Made by a program: the position numbers and the translations under genes. Under the pieces are notes generated by a model that was not told the DNA's origin, did not search any database, and worked only from the letters and a program-made list of their open reading frames with translations. DNA of 64,000 nucleotides, from positions 558,001-622,000 of the forward strand of contig CP073219.1 of the NCBI GenBank assembly GCA_020342235.1. The letters run 5' to 3'. How positions within the stretch are numbered: the first letter of the stretch is position 1; every line of letters starts with the position of its first letter. Source of the stretch: Saccharomycopsis phalli (taxonomy: Eukaryota > Ascomycota > Saccharomycetes > Ascoideales > Saccharomycopsidaceae). This document shows positions 8,413 to 21,056 of this stretch, piece by piece.

Positions 8413-11400
8413 ATGAGTAATGGTAATATAGAAGACGCAACTAATTATAACACTACCGGCTCTAATCCGGAGCTTGAGCTACTTGCCGGAAACAAGAATT
8501 ATTTTGACCAGGAATTAATTAAGGCCAATGTGGACACTTACAATAGTGAGAAGCAGGTGGTTCTCAATCTGCTTACTTCAAGATTGAGCAACATTGCTTA
8601 TATGGATATCTTGTCTAATAGAGCTAATAACATCAGTATATTAGAGACTGAGAACAGATCTGCCCATGATAAGCTAGGTCAAGACTTTGAAATCGCAAGG
8701 CCCTTAATTCACCAGCAAACAATATCTCAGCTAGATGGCAGGGAAAGTATAATCACAGTGATTCTGGAGAACAACGACCTTGGCGAGGAGTTTTCCAACG
8801 AAGATGATGATCATGGTAGTATCAAAATCGTCAAGACCGAAAATGGTACCCTTCCTGATAGTGCTGGTAACGACACTTATGGGTATTTGCCAGAAATAGA
8901 CGTTAATTCTGATTCTAAAAAATTGAAGAAAAAGAGACCAAATACTGAATTGGACTCCAGTAAGAAGTTGAAGAAGTTGGTCGCCAAGTCTGAAGATGCC
9001 GGTGACCATGAAGAAGATTCTAAAGACGACGGTACTGACGATGAGTCTAAACCAAAACGAAAAAGGGCAAAAAGAAGGGCAAAGGCCGAGGATTCCGACT
9101 TCAATGATGAAGAGCATAAACTTAAAGCCAAATCAAAGGACCCTAAAATGTCCACAAAGGAGATGCGTGCCATTAAACGTCAATATGATAACGTCTATTT
9201 GAACATTTGGAAGGACATGGCAAGAAAGGATGGTCCAAGAATTCACAGATTGATGATGCAGTCTCAACAGGCAAAGTTAATCAACTTGAGAAAAACCGCC
9301 TTGTTAGCCGCTAGAGAATCCTCAAAGTGGAACGTCAGAACTAATAAAAACTTAAAGGACCTTCAAACAAAGGCTAGAAGATCGATGAGAGAAATGTTCA
9401 ACTTTTGGAAGAAGAACGAAAGAGAAGAACGAGATTTAAGAAAGAAGGCAGAAAAAGAAGCTATGGACAGTGCTAAGCGACAGGAAGAAGAGAGAGAGGC
9501 CCAGCGACAATCAAGAAAATTGAATTTCTTGCTTACGCAAACAGAATTGTACTCGCATTTCATTGGTAAGAAGATCAAAACTGACGAAATTGAGGGTGCT
9601 GAGAAGGATGTTAACTTGGCGCAGCAACTTAACGGTCATCTGACTCATCACGATGTAGAGGAGCCAGTAAATGCCACCAAGACTGAGATCGAAAACATTG
9701 ACTTTGACAATGAAGATGAGGAAGCTTTGAAGAGAAAGGCAGCAGAAAATGCACAGAGCGCGGTTCTTGCGGCTAAGGCTAGAGCAGACGAGTTTAACAA
9801 TCAGGATGATGACGAAGAGATGAATTTCCAAAACCCCACCTCCTTGGGTGATATTAATATCGAGCAGCCAAAGTTACTTACATGTACTTTAAAGGAGTAT
9901 CAAGTAAAAGGGTTGAATTGGCTTGCAAACTTGTACGATAAGGGTATTAATGGAATTTTAGCGGATGAAATGGGATTAGGAAAGACAGTTCAAAGTATTT
10001 CTACACTTGCCTACTTAGCTGAAACACACAATATCTGGGGTCCTTTTTTGGTTGTTACTCCTGCCTCTACTTTGCATAACTGGCAGCAGGAATTGACGAA
10101 ATTTGTCCCAAAGATCAAGGTTTTACCATATTGGGGTAACGCCAAGGACAGAAAAGTCTTGAGAAAGTTTTGGGACAGAAAGAATGTGGTGTATAATGAA
10201 GACTCGCCTTTCCATGTGCTTGTCACTTCATATCAGTTGATAGTTGCCGATGCACAGTATTTTCAAAAGATCAAATGGCAGTATATGATCTTAGATGAAG
10301 CCCAAGCTATCAAGTCTTCCCAATCGTCTCGTTGGAAAATTTTACTCGGTTTACAATGTAGAAACAGACTTTTGTTGACCGGTACCCCTATTCAAAACTC
10401 CATGCAAGAATTATGGGCTCTTCTTCACTTTATTATGCCCTCACTTTTTGATAGTCATGATGAATTTAGTGAGTGGTTTTCTAAGGATATTGAGAATCAT
10501 GCTGCGACCAATTCGAAGCTCAACGAGGCACAGTTGAGAAGATTACATATGATTTTGAAGCCGTTTATGTTGAGAAGAATTAAAAAGAATGTTCAGAAAG
10601 AGTTGGGGGATAAGGTTGAAATTGATGTGTTCTGTGACTTGACCCGAAGACAGCAAAGATTGTATCAAATTTTAAAGAGTCAGATTTCTTTGATTGACAT
10701 CCTTGAAAGTGCTAAGAAAGGAAATGGTGACGATAGTAATTTAATGAATTTGGTGATGCAATTCAGAAAGGTCTGTAACCATCCAGACTTGTTCGAAAGG
10801 GCTGATACACTTTCTAGTTTTAACTTTGGTGAGTTTGCAGAGACTACATCATTTTTAAAAGAGTCGGCCGAAAACATTTTGGAGGTTCGATACTCTAACA
10901 AAAACTTGATTAAGGCCACAATTCCTCGTCTTATTTTGGATGAGATCATTCTTCCTAACGAATCCAACACCAATGGATTGGTCAATAAGTTGGTGAATTA
11001 TGCATTGAACATATGGGACGGTGAACACGTTAAGACTTGGTCCAGATTGACAGAGTTGCCTAGTTCGAATGAGTTGCGAAAGGGTATTTTAGAAAGAGCC
11101 ATATCCAAGAAAGAATACTCAGAGTCTAAGCCCGCGGGAGGATTGGTTGACATACAAGCGCATGCTACAATTGATGGTCTCAACGATGGGTTAAAGTCTG
11201 TGAAGACTACATATTACCAAGATTGTTACCTCCAGGTAATGGAGCCTGCGGCTGAGCCTAAAGCCACGGCTCCTATTCCAGATATTTTGTGTTCCAGCAG
11301 TTCATTTGAAAACGAAAAGCAAAGAATCCTTTATAATGAAGAAATTCGCCAAGCCCTTGTGCCAGTTTCTTTGGATCACCAGTATGATTTAATAACACGG

Positions 11401-12024
11401 GGTGTGCCAGTGTCTCAATTTCCAAAAGGTGAAATGATGCCAGAACCTCTTAACAAACGAACGGGGTACTCTAACATCAGATTACCATCTATGAATCGGT
11501 TTATTACTGAGTCTGGTAAGTTATTGAGACTTGACCAGTTGTTGGTTGAACTACAGAATGGTGGGCATAGAGTATTAATATACTTTCAGATGACCAAGAT
11601 GATGGATCTTATGGAAGAATATCTAACCTATCGACAGTATCAATACATTCGGTTAGATGGGTCTTCCAAGCTTGATGATCGTCGTGATTTGGTCCACGAT
11701 TGGCAGACAAAGCCCGAAATATTTATTTTCTTGTTGTCTACAAGAGCTGGAGGGTTGGGTATCAATCTTACTGCTGCTGACACTGTTATATTCTACGACT
11801 CTGATTGGAACCCAACCATTGATTCGCAAGCGATGGATAGAGCACACCGTTTAGGACAAACGAGGCAAGTTACTGTGTATAGATTGGTGGTTAGAGGCAC
11901 TATTGAGGAACGAATGAGAGACCGTGCTAAGCAGAAAGAGCATGTTCAACAGGTGGTTATGGAAGGCAAGGCTAAGCCAGATGAAAAGTCCAAGAAGGAA
12001 GATATGGCACTCTTGCTTTTTTAG
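8413..12024 (+). CDS. INO80: INO80 chromatin remodelling ATPase
   Basis: A Swi2/Snf2 ATPase of 1203 aa. An acidic and Lys-rich N-terminal region (about 150-245) precedes the DBINO domain (about 255-390, [16 protein letters not shown] onwards). The first helicase lobe has [10 protein letters not shown] (near 518), an [10 protein letters not shown] Walker B box (near 627) and [13 protein letters not shown] long family-typical insertion separates it from the second lobe, which has [17 protein letters not shown] (near 1108) and [17 protein letters not shown]. It is the motor of the INO80 complex, which moves nucleosomes and exchanges H2A.Z in transcription, replication and repair. It is somewhat shorter than the S. 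cerevisiae protein, mainly at the N terminus. Few CTG codons occur, mostly in the poorly conserved N terminus. Confidence 0.97.
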   Translation: MSNGNIEDATNYNTTGSNPELELLAGNKNYFDQELIKANVDTYNSEKQVVLNLLTSRLSNIAYMDILSNRANNISILETENRSAHDKLGQDFEIARPLIHQQTISQLDGRESIITVILENNDLGEEFSNEDDDHGSIKIVKTENGTLPDSAGNDTYGYLPEIDVNSDSKKLKKKRPNTELDSSKKLKKLVAKSEDAGDHEEDSKDDGTDDESKPKRKRAKRRAKAEDSDFNDEEHKLKAKSKDPKMSTKEMRAIKRQYDNVYLNIWKDMARKDGPRIHRLMMQSQQAKLINLRKTALLAARESSKWNVRTNKNLKDLQTKARRSMREMFNFWKKNEREERDLRKKAEKEAMDSAKRQEEEREAQRQSRKLNFLLTQTELYSHFIGKKIKTDEIEGAEKDVNLAQQLNGHLTHHDVEEPVNATKTEIENIDFDNEDEEALKRKAAENAQSAVLAAKARADEFNNQDDDEEMNFQNPTSLGDINIEQPKLLTCTLKEYQVKGLNWLANLYDKGINGILADEMGLGKTVQSISTLAYLAETHNIWGPFLVVTPASTLHNWQQELTKFVPKIKVLPYWGNAKDRKVLRKFWDRKNVVYNEDSPFHVLVTSYQLIVADAQYFQKIKWQYMILDEAQAIKSSQSSRWKILLGLQCRNRLLLTGTPIQNSMQELWALLHFIMPSLFDSHDEFSEWFSKDIENHAATNSKLNEAQLRRLHMILKPFMLRRIKKNVQKELGDKVEIDVFCDLTRRQQRLYQILKSQISLIDILESAKKGNGDDSNLMNLVMQFRKVCNHPDLFERADTLSSFNFGEFAETTSFLKESAENILEVRYSNKNLIKATIPRLILDEIILPNESNTNGLVNKLVNYALNIWDGEHVKTWSRLTELPSSNELRKGILERAISKKEYSESKPAGGLVDIQAHATIDGLNDGLKSVKTTYYQDCYLQVMEPAAEPKATAPIPDILCSSSSFENEKQRILYNEEIRQALVPVSLDHQYDLITRGVPVSQFPKGEMMPEPLNKRTGYSNIRLPSMNRFITESGKLLRLDQLLVELQNGGHRVLIYFQMTKMMDLMEEYLTYRQYQYIRLDGSSKLDDRRDLVHDWQTKPEIFIFLLSTRAGGLGINLTAADTVIFYDSDWNPTIDSQAMDRAHRLGQTRQVTVYRLVVRGTIEERMRDRAKQKEHVQQVVMEGKAKPDEKSKKEDMALLLF

Positions 12025-12824
12025 AGAGATGTCTTAGAATAAGTTTAATAGCATAAATTGAGTGGATGTTTGTAGGTCTACAAATTTCAGAACGTGGATC
12101 CTCGAATTGATTTCGCCTTCCAATGGTTTTGGTAAAGTTAGCTTTGGTTAGGGGGCCTCGCATAATCCCAAACACCCCCTTAAAATGCTACCCTACCGTT
12201 GCCGAACTGAGATACAGGTGTATATAGGAATGTATGAAGATGGAGTCAGCATGTCTTGGACTAAAAAGGAAATAGTGCGGTAATTTATGACGCAACAGAA
12301 AAATGAGGGCGCCCACGTAAAAACAGAGGTGGCGAAAGGAGTGACAATTAATATAATAATATTCTTCTTGTTGGGTTCAACATAACATTTAAATCATGCG
12401 GTGGCTTGTGGCACCAAGCGACGCAATTACATAATCTCACATGGGCATTTCTAGTCTGTTACTGAATGAAACGTGATAAATATCATGTACGCCAGAGACA
12501 TTATTCGATTATGTAAGCGTAACTTACATGCCGCTTGTTTCAAAAATGTTGGTGGGGCCTCACGAATCCCAACCTTACCTCGTGCCACAGGTGTCTGAAA
12601 TACCCTCCCAAATAAGGTTTTAGACTATTTTGCAGTATGCTTACCCTGACCTCGGGAATTGACAGGGACCGAGTTTATTAGAGTGGCTTCTCTATGAGTG
12701 ATGCAATTATCCATCCCTGTGCCTGACAGCCATGTTTAGTACTACAGTAAATAAAAGAGTATCTTGTTTTTATGAAATACAAACGCAATTCAGCTCAATA
12801 CGCAAATAATAACGGCCAAACGGA
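12025..12824. other. INO80 3' side to glycine-zipper gene, no gene seen
   Basis: About 800 bp lie between two converging genes. It contains no open frame with protein character and no tRNA or snoRNA signature that I can recognise. Similar short phrases recur (GGGGCCTC...AATCCCAA near 12152 and 12555), but the similarity is too short to call a repeat. Confidence 0.4.
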
Positions 12825-13163
12825 TTACCATCTTCCGTTGTTGTTGTTGTTGTTATTGTTGTTGTTGTCGTAGTACTCCTCTCTTCTCTCCTCTCTCTTG
12901 TGGTCCTCGTAGTAGTCCTCGGCCTTGTTGGCAGCAATAGCACCAGCAATAGCACCACCGATTTTACCCAAAGTAGAGTGGTTTTGGCCACCCAACTTTC
13001 CACCAGCGAATCCTCCGACTAAACCACCAGCAATGGTAGCACCAATTCCTCTGCTACCCTCGTGGTCGTTCTCCTCTTGGAATTGACCTTGGTTGTTGTT
13101 GTTAGCACCTCTGTTTTGGTAGTCACTTTGGTCACCGGAGCCGTAAAAATCGTTAGCAGACAT
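12825..13163 (-). CDS. Small glycine-zipper, hydrophilin-like protein
   Basis: A protein of 112 aa. A polar N terminus rich in N, Q and G is followed by a glycine-zipper stretch (residues about 40-80: GIGATIAGGLVGGFAGG, then IGGAIAGAIAANKAEDYYEDH). A charged region (KREERREEYY) and a run of ten Asn encoded by a (GTT)n-like microsatellite end the protein. Glycine-zipper 2TM-like proteins of this size in yeasts are often stress-induced. The function here is unknown. A TATA box lies about 50 bp upstream of the ATG (13215-13222). The coding confidence comes from the coherent frame, the clean ATG and the TATA position. Confidence 0.75.
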   Translation of the reverse strand: MSANDFYGSGDQSDYQNRGANNNNQGQFQEENDHEGSRGIGATIAGGLVGGFAGGKLGGQNHSTLGKIGGAIAGAIAANKAEDYYEDHKREERREEYYDNNNNNNNNNNGRW

Positions 13164-13912
13164 TGTAAAGTAAAATGATTATACAAAAAGAAATCCAATT
13201 CCAGATTCCACCTCCTTATATAGTTCTCTTCACCGGGGTAACTCTTTGACCTGGGAACCAGAATTTGGTAAGTGATTCCATGCACATTTGCATATTCGTA
13301 CTTCGGGGCGAAGATTTAGAAACAGTGATGCTAGCAATTCCAGGCGATTCAAGAAGTTTCCGAACTATTCTTAGAAGAAGAAGAGGTCCTGGAGCTGCAC
13401 GTAGCGAGCTATACTCCGATGTATATTTAATAGTGGCTAAGTGGTTATACAGCTTGCCTAGTCCAATTGAGATTCAACACACCCAGACATAAAATGCCGT
13501 TGATGACTGTGATTAAAACACCTCTATACATTAGTAAAAGCAATAACCCGTTGGCCACAATAGACCCTTTGTGACGTGGCCATTCCACCATGTTTAATTT
13601 GATCTCATCACATGAGCAATATATGTGATCATGTACTACACATGCGTAAAATTGTCTACATCAGTCTAAAACATTAAACACCATTGCCTGATTTGTATTT
13701 TTGCCGGATCTACAGGAGAACTTCGATAGAGCCGCAGGCTTAATGCGCACGGTATTGATCCAAGGTATTGTTCTGGCGAATCATTCCTCGGATCAGTTTT
13801 CACCGTGCCTACTTGTTACGTAACCTCATCTCTGATTTCCGGTTGCGTGCCCTGAATGGATGAATGGAATTACCACATCGCTTAGTACTACCATCTAGTT
13901 GCAAAACCAACA
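13164..13912. other. Divergent promoter region of glycine-zipper gene and PRO3
   Basis: A 749-bp region. Apart from the TATA box above, I see only short unsupported open frames (for example 13265-13492 on the plus strand). No RNA gene was recognised. Confidence 0.4.
13215..13222 (-). promoter_or_regulatory. TATA box of the glycine-zipper gene
   Basis: On the minus strand the sequence reads TATATAAG, 52-59 bp before the ATG at 13163. A strong TATA box fits a regulated or stress-induced gene. Confidence 0.55.
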
Positions 13913-14734
13913 ATGTTTGCTACCGACGATTTTACAATCACGTTTTTAGGATGTGGTACTATGGGAACCGCTGTGCTAAATTCCATTTTGGGAGACGAAC
14001 GTGTTCCTAAGAAAATCATCACTATAAACAAAAGTGAAAAGTCGAGAAATGCTCTCAAGCAGAAGTATGGAGACAAGATCATCACTGACCTCTCTACCGA
14101 AGAGGCCATTAAGCAGTCTGATGTCATTGTTGTGGGATTGAAGCCATATGTGACTGGTTCTGTTTTGGACTCCGTCAAGGGCTTGCTAAAAGGCAAGTTT
14201 ATTATTTCATTAGTGGCAGGTTGGACTTTAAAGCAGTTTCTGGTTTACAGTCCTAAAGTTGCCAAAGTAATGACAAACACCCCGGCTAAATTCCGTGTAG
14301 GAATGGCTGGTGTGGCAGTTACACCACAGGTTGAAGAAAACAAAAATCACGAGATGGAATTGATTAACAGATTGTTGTCAGGAATTGGCAAGCTGATTGT
14401 GGTTGCCGAGAGCAAGATGGATATAGTTACTTCGCTTGTTGGCTCTGGTCCAGCGTACGTGCTCCTCATGCTAGAGGCAATGATAGACAGTGGAATCAAG
14501 AGAGGATTAACCTACGAAGACAGTCGAAAATGTGCGGTTCAGGTGATGGCAGGGACTGCTAAGATGATGGAGGTTACTGGGCTGCATCCAGCAGTGTTAA
14601 AGACACAAGTTTGTACACCAGGCGGGTGTACCATTGGAGGATTGGCTGTGATGGAAGAATTAGGATTGCGAACTGCTATTGTACAAGGTGTGGAGGAAGG
14701 AGCTGACATTGCTGGCGATTTAGGTAAAAAATAA
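13913..14734 (+). CDS. PRO3: Pyrroline-5-carboxylate reductase
   Basis: A protein of 273 aa, the normal family size. The Rossmann motif ITFLGCGTMGTAVLNSIL is at residues 9-26 and VIVVGLKPY follows. The C-terminal dimer domain has VTSLVGSGPAYVLLM (near 176) and CTPGGCTIGGLAVMEELGLR. This is the last step of proline synthesis, NAD(P)H-dependent reduction of P5C in the cytosol. Two CTG codons fall at positions that vary in the family, so they do not settle the decoding question. Confidence 0.95.
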   Translation: MFATDDFTITFLGCGTMGTAVLNSILGDERVPKKIITINKSEKSRNALKQKYGDKIITDLSTEEAIKQSDVIVVGLKPYVTGSVLDSVKGLLKGKFIISLVAGWTLKQFLVYSPKVAKVMTNTPAKFRVGMAGVAVTPQVEENKNHEMELINRLLSGIGKLIVVAESKMDIVTSLVGSGPAYVLLMLEAMIDSGIKRGLTYEDSRKCAVQVMAGTAKMMEVTGLHPAVLKTQVCTPGGCTIGGLAVMEELGLRTAIVQGVEEGADIAGDLGKK

Positions 14735-14880
14735 GTCTTGATTGTTTAAGTTGTAATAAGCCAAGCCGTGTAACTACCTGAATTAATCTGACCCCATGTT
14801 TCACGTGATGTAGGTAGGACACCAACAAATAAAAAGAGATCCGATACCCAGGTGTGCTGGTCCGGGTAATACTTTTTCGT

Positions 14881-14887
14881 CCAATCA
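14881..14887 (+). promoter_or_regulatory. CCAATCA box upstream of ATP2
   Basis: CCAATCA lies 110 bp before the ATP2 ATG. The HAP complex binds this motif in promoters of respiratory genes. The assignment is inferred from motif and position. Confidence 0.4.
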
Positions 14888-14939
14888 ACGTGCCGCTTTT
14901 GTCGCTGCATAGTATGAATTTTCTAATTTTTTCCCCTAG

Positions 14940-16508
<1,569 letters not shown>

Positions 16509-17570
16509 GTAGGTAAATAGTCCCCTTGAAGATAAACTGAAAAAGTGAATAATAAATAAATATTCGTAACATTAAACGTTCGGTACTTTTTGACTGATGT
16601 AGCTGCTGTATAATTTTTTTGCGTGATTTTTGCATAATTAGTTCCCAGTCAAACTCGCAATGGCGTATTCAGTTTCTTGCCAAAATCGGCGCTGGTCTGC
16701 TGTTCAAATAATAAAGTGACACAGCTAATAAGTCCTCGGAAACCCCGCGCCAGTTCAAATCGGTACGATTGTTTGATTGCTGCAGTAGTGATTGTAGCGT
16801 AGCTCTTCAAACTTGGGGCCTAATTATTAGATTATCGAGGATGCAAGCTGATGGCATATTGCGTCACTGGTTTTTTATGGCATGGGAAAATAAAGTGTTC
16901 GGATGATTTGATGCACGAGATTGTAACGGAATGCTGCCAAGATATTTTGGAGACATCAAGATTGGAAGCAGCACTCACTCATATACAAGTTGATTACTTG
17001 GCTATGTCAAGTTTACAGCAAAGTTACAAGAAAATTTATACGGGTAAATAATGCAATACGTCACAATAATAATCTTTGGAACAGGCTAATTCAGGTGCTT
17101 CGAGCCAGAGGCAATAGCAAAAAAATAAATCGCTCATACTTAAGAGAAACATCCTAACATTTTTCCTGAACGATGTGGATGCATGTTAGGTCTTTTTTTC
17201 ACGTTTTCCAGCATCGCATATATATATGTCCCAAATGTCGGAGCAGAATCCAGACTCACAATATTCGCACATTGAGAGATAGCCAGAGAAAAATTTTACG
17301 TACACATTTCCCAATGTAGATTGTCTTTGATTTACTAGGCGTATGGCTCCTAATTAAGTCGCCGTATACGGGGTATTTAGAACAAAAGTTTGTGTTTGAC
17401 TTTCTCTGCATCATTTACAGAAGTGTTAGTACGAGTGTTCTGACTGCCTTGCACACTGCCTTCTCCTATCGTAAATTTTCTATTTAAACCCAGTACTACC
17501 CTCTCCGTTAACTTTTACATTAAAAAAAAATTTTTTTAGGGCTATATTAGAAACAATAGTATACAAGTGA
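16509..17570. other. HAK1 upstream region
   Basis: This 1.06-kb region has TATA-like runs (CATATATATATG near 17215) and poly-A/poly-T just before the HAK1 ATG. A 66-codon open frame at 16851-17051 on the plus strand has some protein character. It has no recognised homologue, and I do not call it a gene. Confidence 0.4.
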
Positions 17571-20039
17571 ATGAGCGAATCTTTTGGGGAATCAACTCCT
17601 GTTGAAATCGAGAGTCAAGAAATACCTGAAAAGCGGGGATTGTTGTCTAAAAATTTTAAAACAACTCTCTTCCTCGGTTTCAGTAGTTTGGGTGCCATTT
17701 ATGGTGATATCGGAACATCGCCGTTATATGTTTTAAATAGTATCTTCCCTGATGGACCTCCCTCCAAAAATGATTCCATTGGTGCAATGTCTTGTATCTT
17801 CTGGTTATTCACTATTATTGTTATTTTTAAATATTGCTTGGTTGTTTTATTCTTTGGCCCCAACAATAATGAAGGAGGCCAAATTGCCATTTATGCAAAA
17901 GTTGCGAGTCATCTTTCAATTGGTCCCAAGGGCGTTGCCATGAATAAAAATGATCTTTTAGCTTTTACCAGAAGTGAAACACATGATAGTTCTCATCTCT
18001 TTGAAAATGACGAGAGATCTAAGAAAATTCTGATGTTCAAGATTACTGGCGGACGATTCAACAAAACATTGGTTAACAAAATTCTTCCTGTTCTCATCAT
18101 GGGACTTTGTTTCTTTGGATGTGGCTTGGTCATCAGTGATGGATTATTAACACCTACAACTTCTGTCTTGAGTGCCATTGATGGTATTGCCGTGGCAGTA
18201 CCTTCGTTTGAGAACAAGGTTCTTCCTGTATCCTGCGTGGTGCTTTTTGTCCTCTTTATGATTCAAGGATTTGGATCAGGAAAGATCTCATTGATATTCG
18301 CGCCGATTATCTTTACATGGTTACTTATTCTTTTTTCTACAGGGGTGTTTAACATTATTAAGCATGACCCTGGAGTTTTCAAAGCTTTGAGTCCTGCAGA
18401 GGCTATTTTCTTCTTGAAGAGAAACAGAGGAGTGGACAAGTTTGGTGCCGTGATCTTGTCTATTACTGGAACTGAAGCAATGTTCGCTGACATTGGTCAT
18501 TTTTCCAGGCTCTCCGTTCAACTCACTTTAGGAACGTTTGTCTTCCCTTGCTTGATGATACATTATCTTGGACAAACCGCCTACTTGATAAAACATCCAA
18601 ATGACATCACAAATATATTCTACCTCTCAATCCCAGGCGGAACTAATTCGGCACTCTACTGGATTATATTTGTCCTTGCTACTTTGAGTAGTGTCATTGC
18701 CTCTCAGGCATTAATCTTGGGGGTCTTTTCGATCTTAAGACAGCTCATTTCCCTCGACTGTTTCCCAGGTTTCAAGATCATCCATAAGTCTTCAAGACAT
18801 GTGGGACAGGTTTACATTCCGACAATCAACTATATTCTCATGGTCTTGGTGATTTGCACATGCGTGGGTTTCAAAACATCCAATAATGTTACCGCAGCTT
18901 ATGGTCTTGGTGTGGCAATGGACTTTGTGGTGACAACACTCTTAATCACAATCTGTCTCATATATGTATACAAGGTCAACATATTTGTTGCGTTGTTCAT
19001 TCTCTGTGTGTTTGGGTCGTTGGAAATGTGCTTGGTGGTAGCCGGTATAAAGAAAGTGCCAGCAGGTGCATGGTTTACAGTCATGGTTACCATTTTGATG
19101 TTCCTGTTTTTCTGTTTCTGGAGATGGGGAAGAAGCTTGAAGATCAATCAAGAGTACAAGGACAGAATTAGAATTAAATCTGTTCTCGTTTCAAAGAAGC
19201 AGGGAATCGATAGCGACGGGGAGACTCAACTTAGACTCCTTGACAGAAGCACTATAGTTCTACAAGAGCATTATAATAGTCCGAAAGCTGATAATGAATC
19301 ATCGGAAGAAGAGTATGATAAAGCAAATTTCCTTGACCCTTACTACAATGTTAAATTCGGGACATCACAGTACAACTTGAACCGCTACAAGGGAATCGGT
19401 ATAATGTACACCAACATCACACACACATTGAATTCGGCGAATACTGTCCCTCGATTGTTTGAACAGCTAATCACCTCTTTCCCAAGTCTACCGACGAAAT
19501 TCATTTTCTTGGCTACTAGAGTTACCTCAGAGCCGTATATTGATCCTGCCGATCATATTATGATTGAGCGTATCAAGTCTGTGAATCATGGTGGCTTATA
19601 CCGATGTGTGATCATGTTTGGTTTCATGGATAAAGTGAAGATCACAAATAACACAATAAAACAAATTTTGGAGTCGATTGATGCAGAGGACTGCGATGAA
19701 GAAGTAGACTTGAGAAATACGAGGCATAGTGGAGATACTGCCAAGGGAGAAAAGAATGATACTCTTGACGCTGGTAATAGTAAGGTTATCAGATTGGATA
19801 CTAGAGTACTCCATATAGTCGATAAGAGCGTGATTCATGCAATGAAGTATGATCCTGTCTTATATGAGGACCATAATATCGTTGTTCAAGGATTTGCAAG
19901 AGCGAGGTACTTTGTGAAATCGTTTTTGATTGAGCATGTATTCTCTCCTATTAACGGTGTATTTGGAGGCTTTGAAAAGAACATTGAAGTACAAGACGAT
20001 AAAGAAGTGCTATTTATTGGTAGCAAAATTAGTATCTAA
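17571..20039 (+). CDS. HAK1: High-affinity K+ transporter, HAK/KUP family
   Basis: A protein of 822 aa with about 12 membrane segments and a long cytosolic C terminus (from about residue 520). The family signature GAIYGDIGTSPLYVLN is at residue 41. Other KUP motifs are GLVISDGLLTPTTSVLSAIDG, TGTEAMFADIGHFS and an NNEGG element in the first loop. HAK transporters take up K+ with protons when external K+ is low. They are found in Debaryomyces and Candida relatives but not in S. cerevisiae, which relies on Trk1/Trk2. The gene converges on the cysteine-rich gene that ends at 20115, with 75 bp between stops. Confidence 0.95.
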   Translation: MSESFGESTPVEIESQEIPEKRGLLSKNFKTTLFLGFSSLGAIYGDIGTSPLYVLNSIFPDGPPSKNDSIGAMSCIFWLFTIIVIFKYCLVVLFFGPNNNEGGQIAIYAKVASHLSIGPKGVAMNKNDLLAFTRSETHDSSHLFENDERSKKILMFKITGGRFNKTLVNKILPVLIMGLCFFGCGLVISDGLLTPTTSVLSAIDGIAVAVPSFENKVLPVSCVVLFVLFMIQGFGSGKISLIFAPIIFTWLLILFSTGVFNIIKHDPGVFKALSPAEAIFFLKRNRGVDKFGAVILSITGTEAMFADIGHFSRLSVQLTLGTFVFPCLMIHYLGQTAYLIKHPNDITNIFYLSIPGGTNSALYWIIFVLATLSSVIASQALILGVFSILRQLISLDCFPGFKIIHKSSRHVGQVYIPTINYILMVLVICTCVGFKTSNNVTAAYGLGVAMDFVVTTLLITICLIYVYKVNIFVALFILCVFGSLEMCLVVAGIKKVPAGAWFTVMVTILMFLFFCFWRWGRSLKINQEYKDRIRIKSVLVSKKQGIDSDGETQLRLLDRSTIVLQEHYNSPKADNESSEEEYDKANFLDPYYNVKFGTSQYNLNRYKGIGIMYTNITHTLNSANTVPRLFEQLITSFPSLPTKFIFLATRVTSEPYIDPADHIMIERIKSVNHGGLYRCVIMFGFMDKVKITNNTIKQILESIDAEDCDEEVDLRNTRHSGDTAKGEKNDTLDAGNSKVIRLDTRVLHIVDKSVIHAMKYDPVLYEDHNIVVQGFARARYFVKSFLIEHVFSPINGVFGGFEKNIEVQDDKEVLFIGSKISI

Positions 20040-20114
20040 TTATTTTAATATATTTGACTGCATTCTGCGCTGTATTTTAGCCACAGTAGTTACCTTCTCA
20101 AAGACCAATTTTCT

Positions 20115-20951
20115 CTAATAGTGCTTTGCTTTCCTCAAGTCAGTGCAAAGTTGAGTCTTTATAAGATCGAGTTTTGATTCAATACCAGGAACCTAGAAGT
20201 TAATATTGCAAAAATTTTAATAAGATTTTCATTCTTACATTGTCACACCATTCATCGCAATTTTCTTTGAGGTATTTCCCAAATTGGCATTTGCAGTAAT
20301 CGATAGATTCAAAGTATACGTTCACGCACTCGTCGAAATTTTCCTCGGCAGTTTTGTAACACCACTTAAAATCGCGGTGCTTTGGTTAGATTATATTGCT
20401 GGTAGCCTTTTGATGGAATACTCACACATTCATGGAAAAAAGATTTTGCATGTGGGTTACCCACGGATAATATTTTGATGTCATCAGACTCATCATAATC
20501 CTGAATTGTGTCAGAATTTGTGTCACAAGCTTCAGCCGTCAGCCTGCTGTAGTCAGAAATAAATTCCTGGGGTGTTACTACTTAGAATCTAAAATTGGCA
20601 CCTTATATCTTACCTCAGAATCGATATAATGGATGATGCATTTATTCAATGCGGTTTTGTAAAGTGCACAATTACAGTGAGCTTCACCATGGTGCAACAC
20701 GCAGTTGAGCCATTCTGAATTAGAACTGATGGAATCAAAACAATCGGAAAGAAGTTTTTGCTTGATGTGAGTGATTTCCAAATTACTATAAGCATCCTTA
20801 CATTTTTGGATTGAACAATCGACGTATTATCATTAGACTGAGGTAGCTGATCTGCGACCTTCATGATTTCTTGGGCCAACAACCTTCTTGACACATTTGC
20901 TGTAGTTAAATTAATTGAAATAATTGACAGAAGAAGATGTATAATTTTCAT
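20115..20951 (-). CDS. Cysteine-rich secreted protein A, multi-exon (family not recognised)
   Basis: The frame starts at 20951 with a likely signal peptide (MKIIHLLLSIISINLTTA). Confident exons are ...-20614, 20566-20426, 20379-20239 and 20192-20115. Introns of 47, 46 and 46 nt separate them, with donors GTAAGA, GTGAGT and GTAAGA, branch sites TAGTAAC, TCTAAC and ATTAAC, and all in phase 0. Two copies of a cysteine module are present: WLNCVLHHGEAHCNCALYK and ECVNVYFESIDYCKCQFGKY. The first 338 nt do not stay in one frame. The signal-peptide frame and the first module's frame are offset by one base near 20780-20830. I found no canonical intron there, so this is a sequence error, a real frameshift or a non-standard junction. 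Total length is about 232 aa. It is a paralogue of the gene at 21057-22116. Function is unknown. Confidence 0.65.
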
Positions 20952-21056
20952 TCCGGAAATTTTTTTTTGAGATAAGACAAGCGCTTAAAAAAAAATCAAA
21001 GACTGTGGTACAAGCACGATATGTCATATATGGAAAACCTAGTCATATATTGAAAG

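Noticed and set aside
16851-17051. 66-codon plus-strand open frame upstream of HAK1
   Set aside because: It has no recognisable domain, no good intron to extend it and no TATA or leader signal. Chance is likely at this length.
20780-20830. A 16-nt intron (GTAAGG...TATAG) in gene A
   Set aside because: It is far below any workable spliceosomal length and does not restore the frame needed for the cysteine module.
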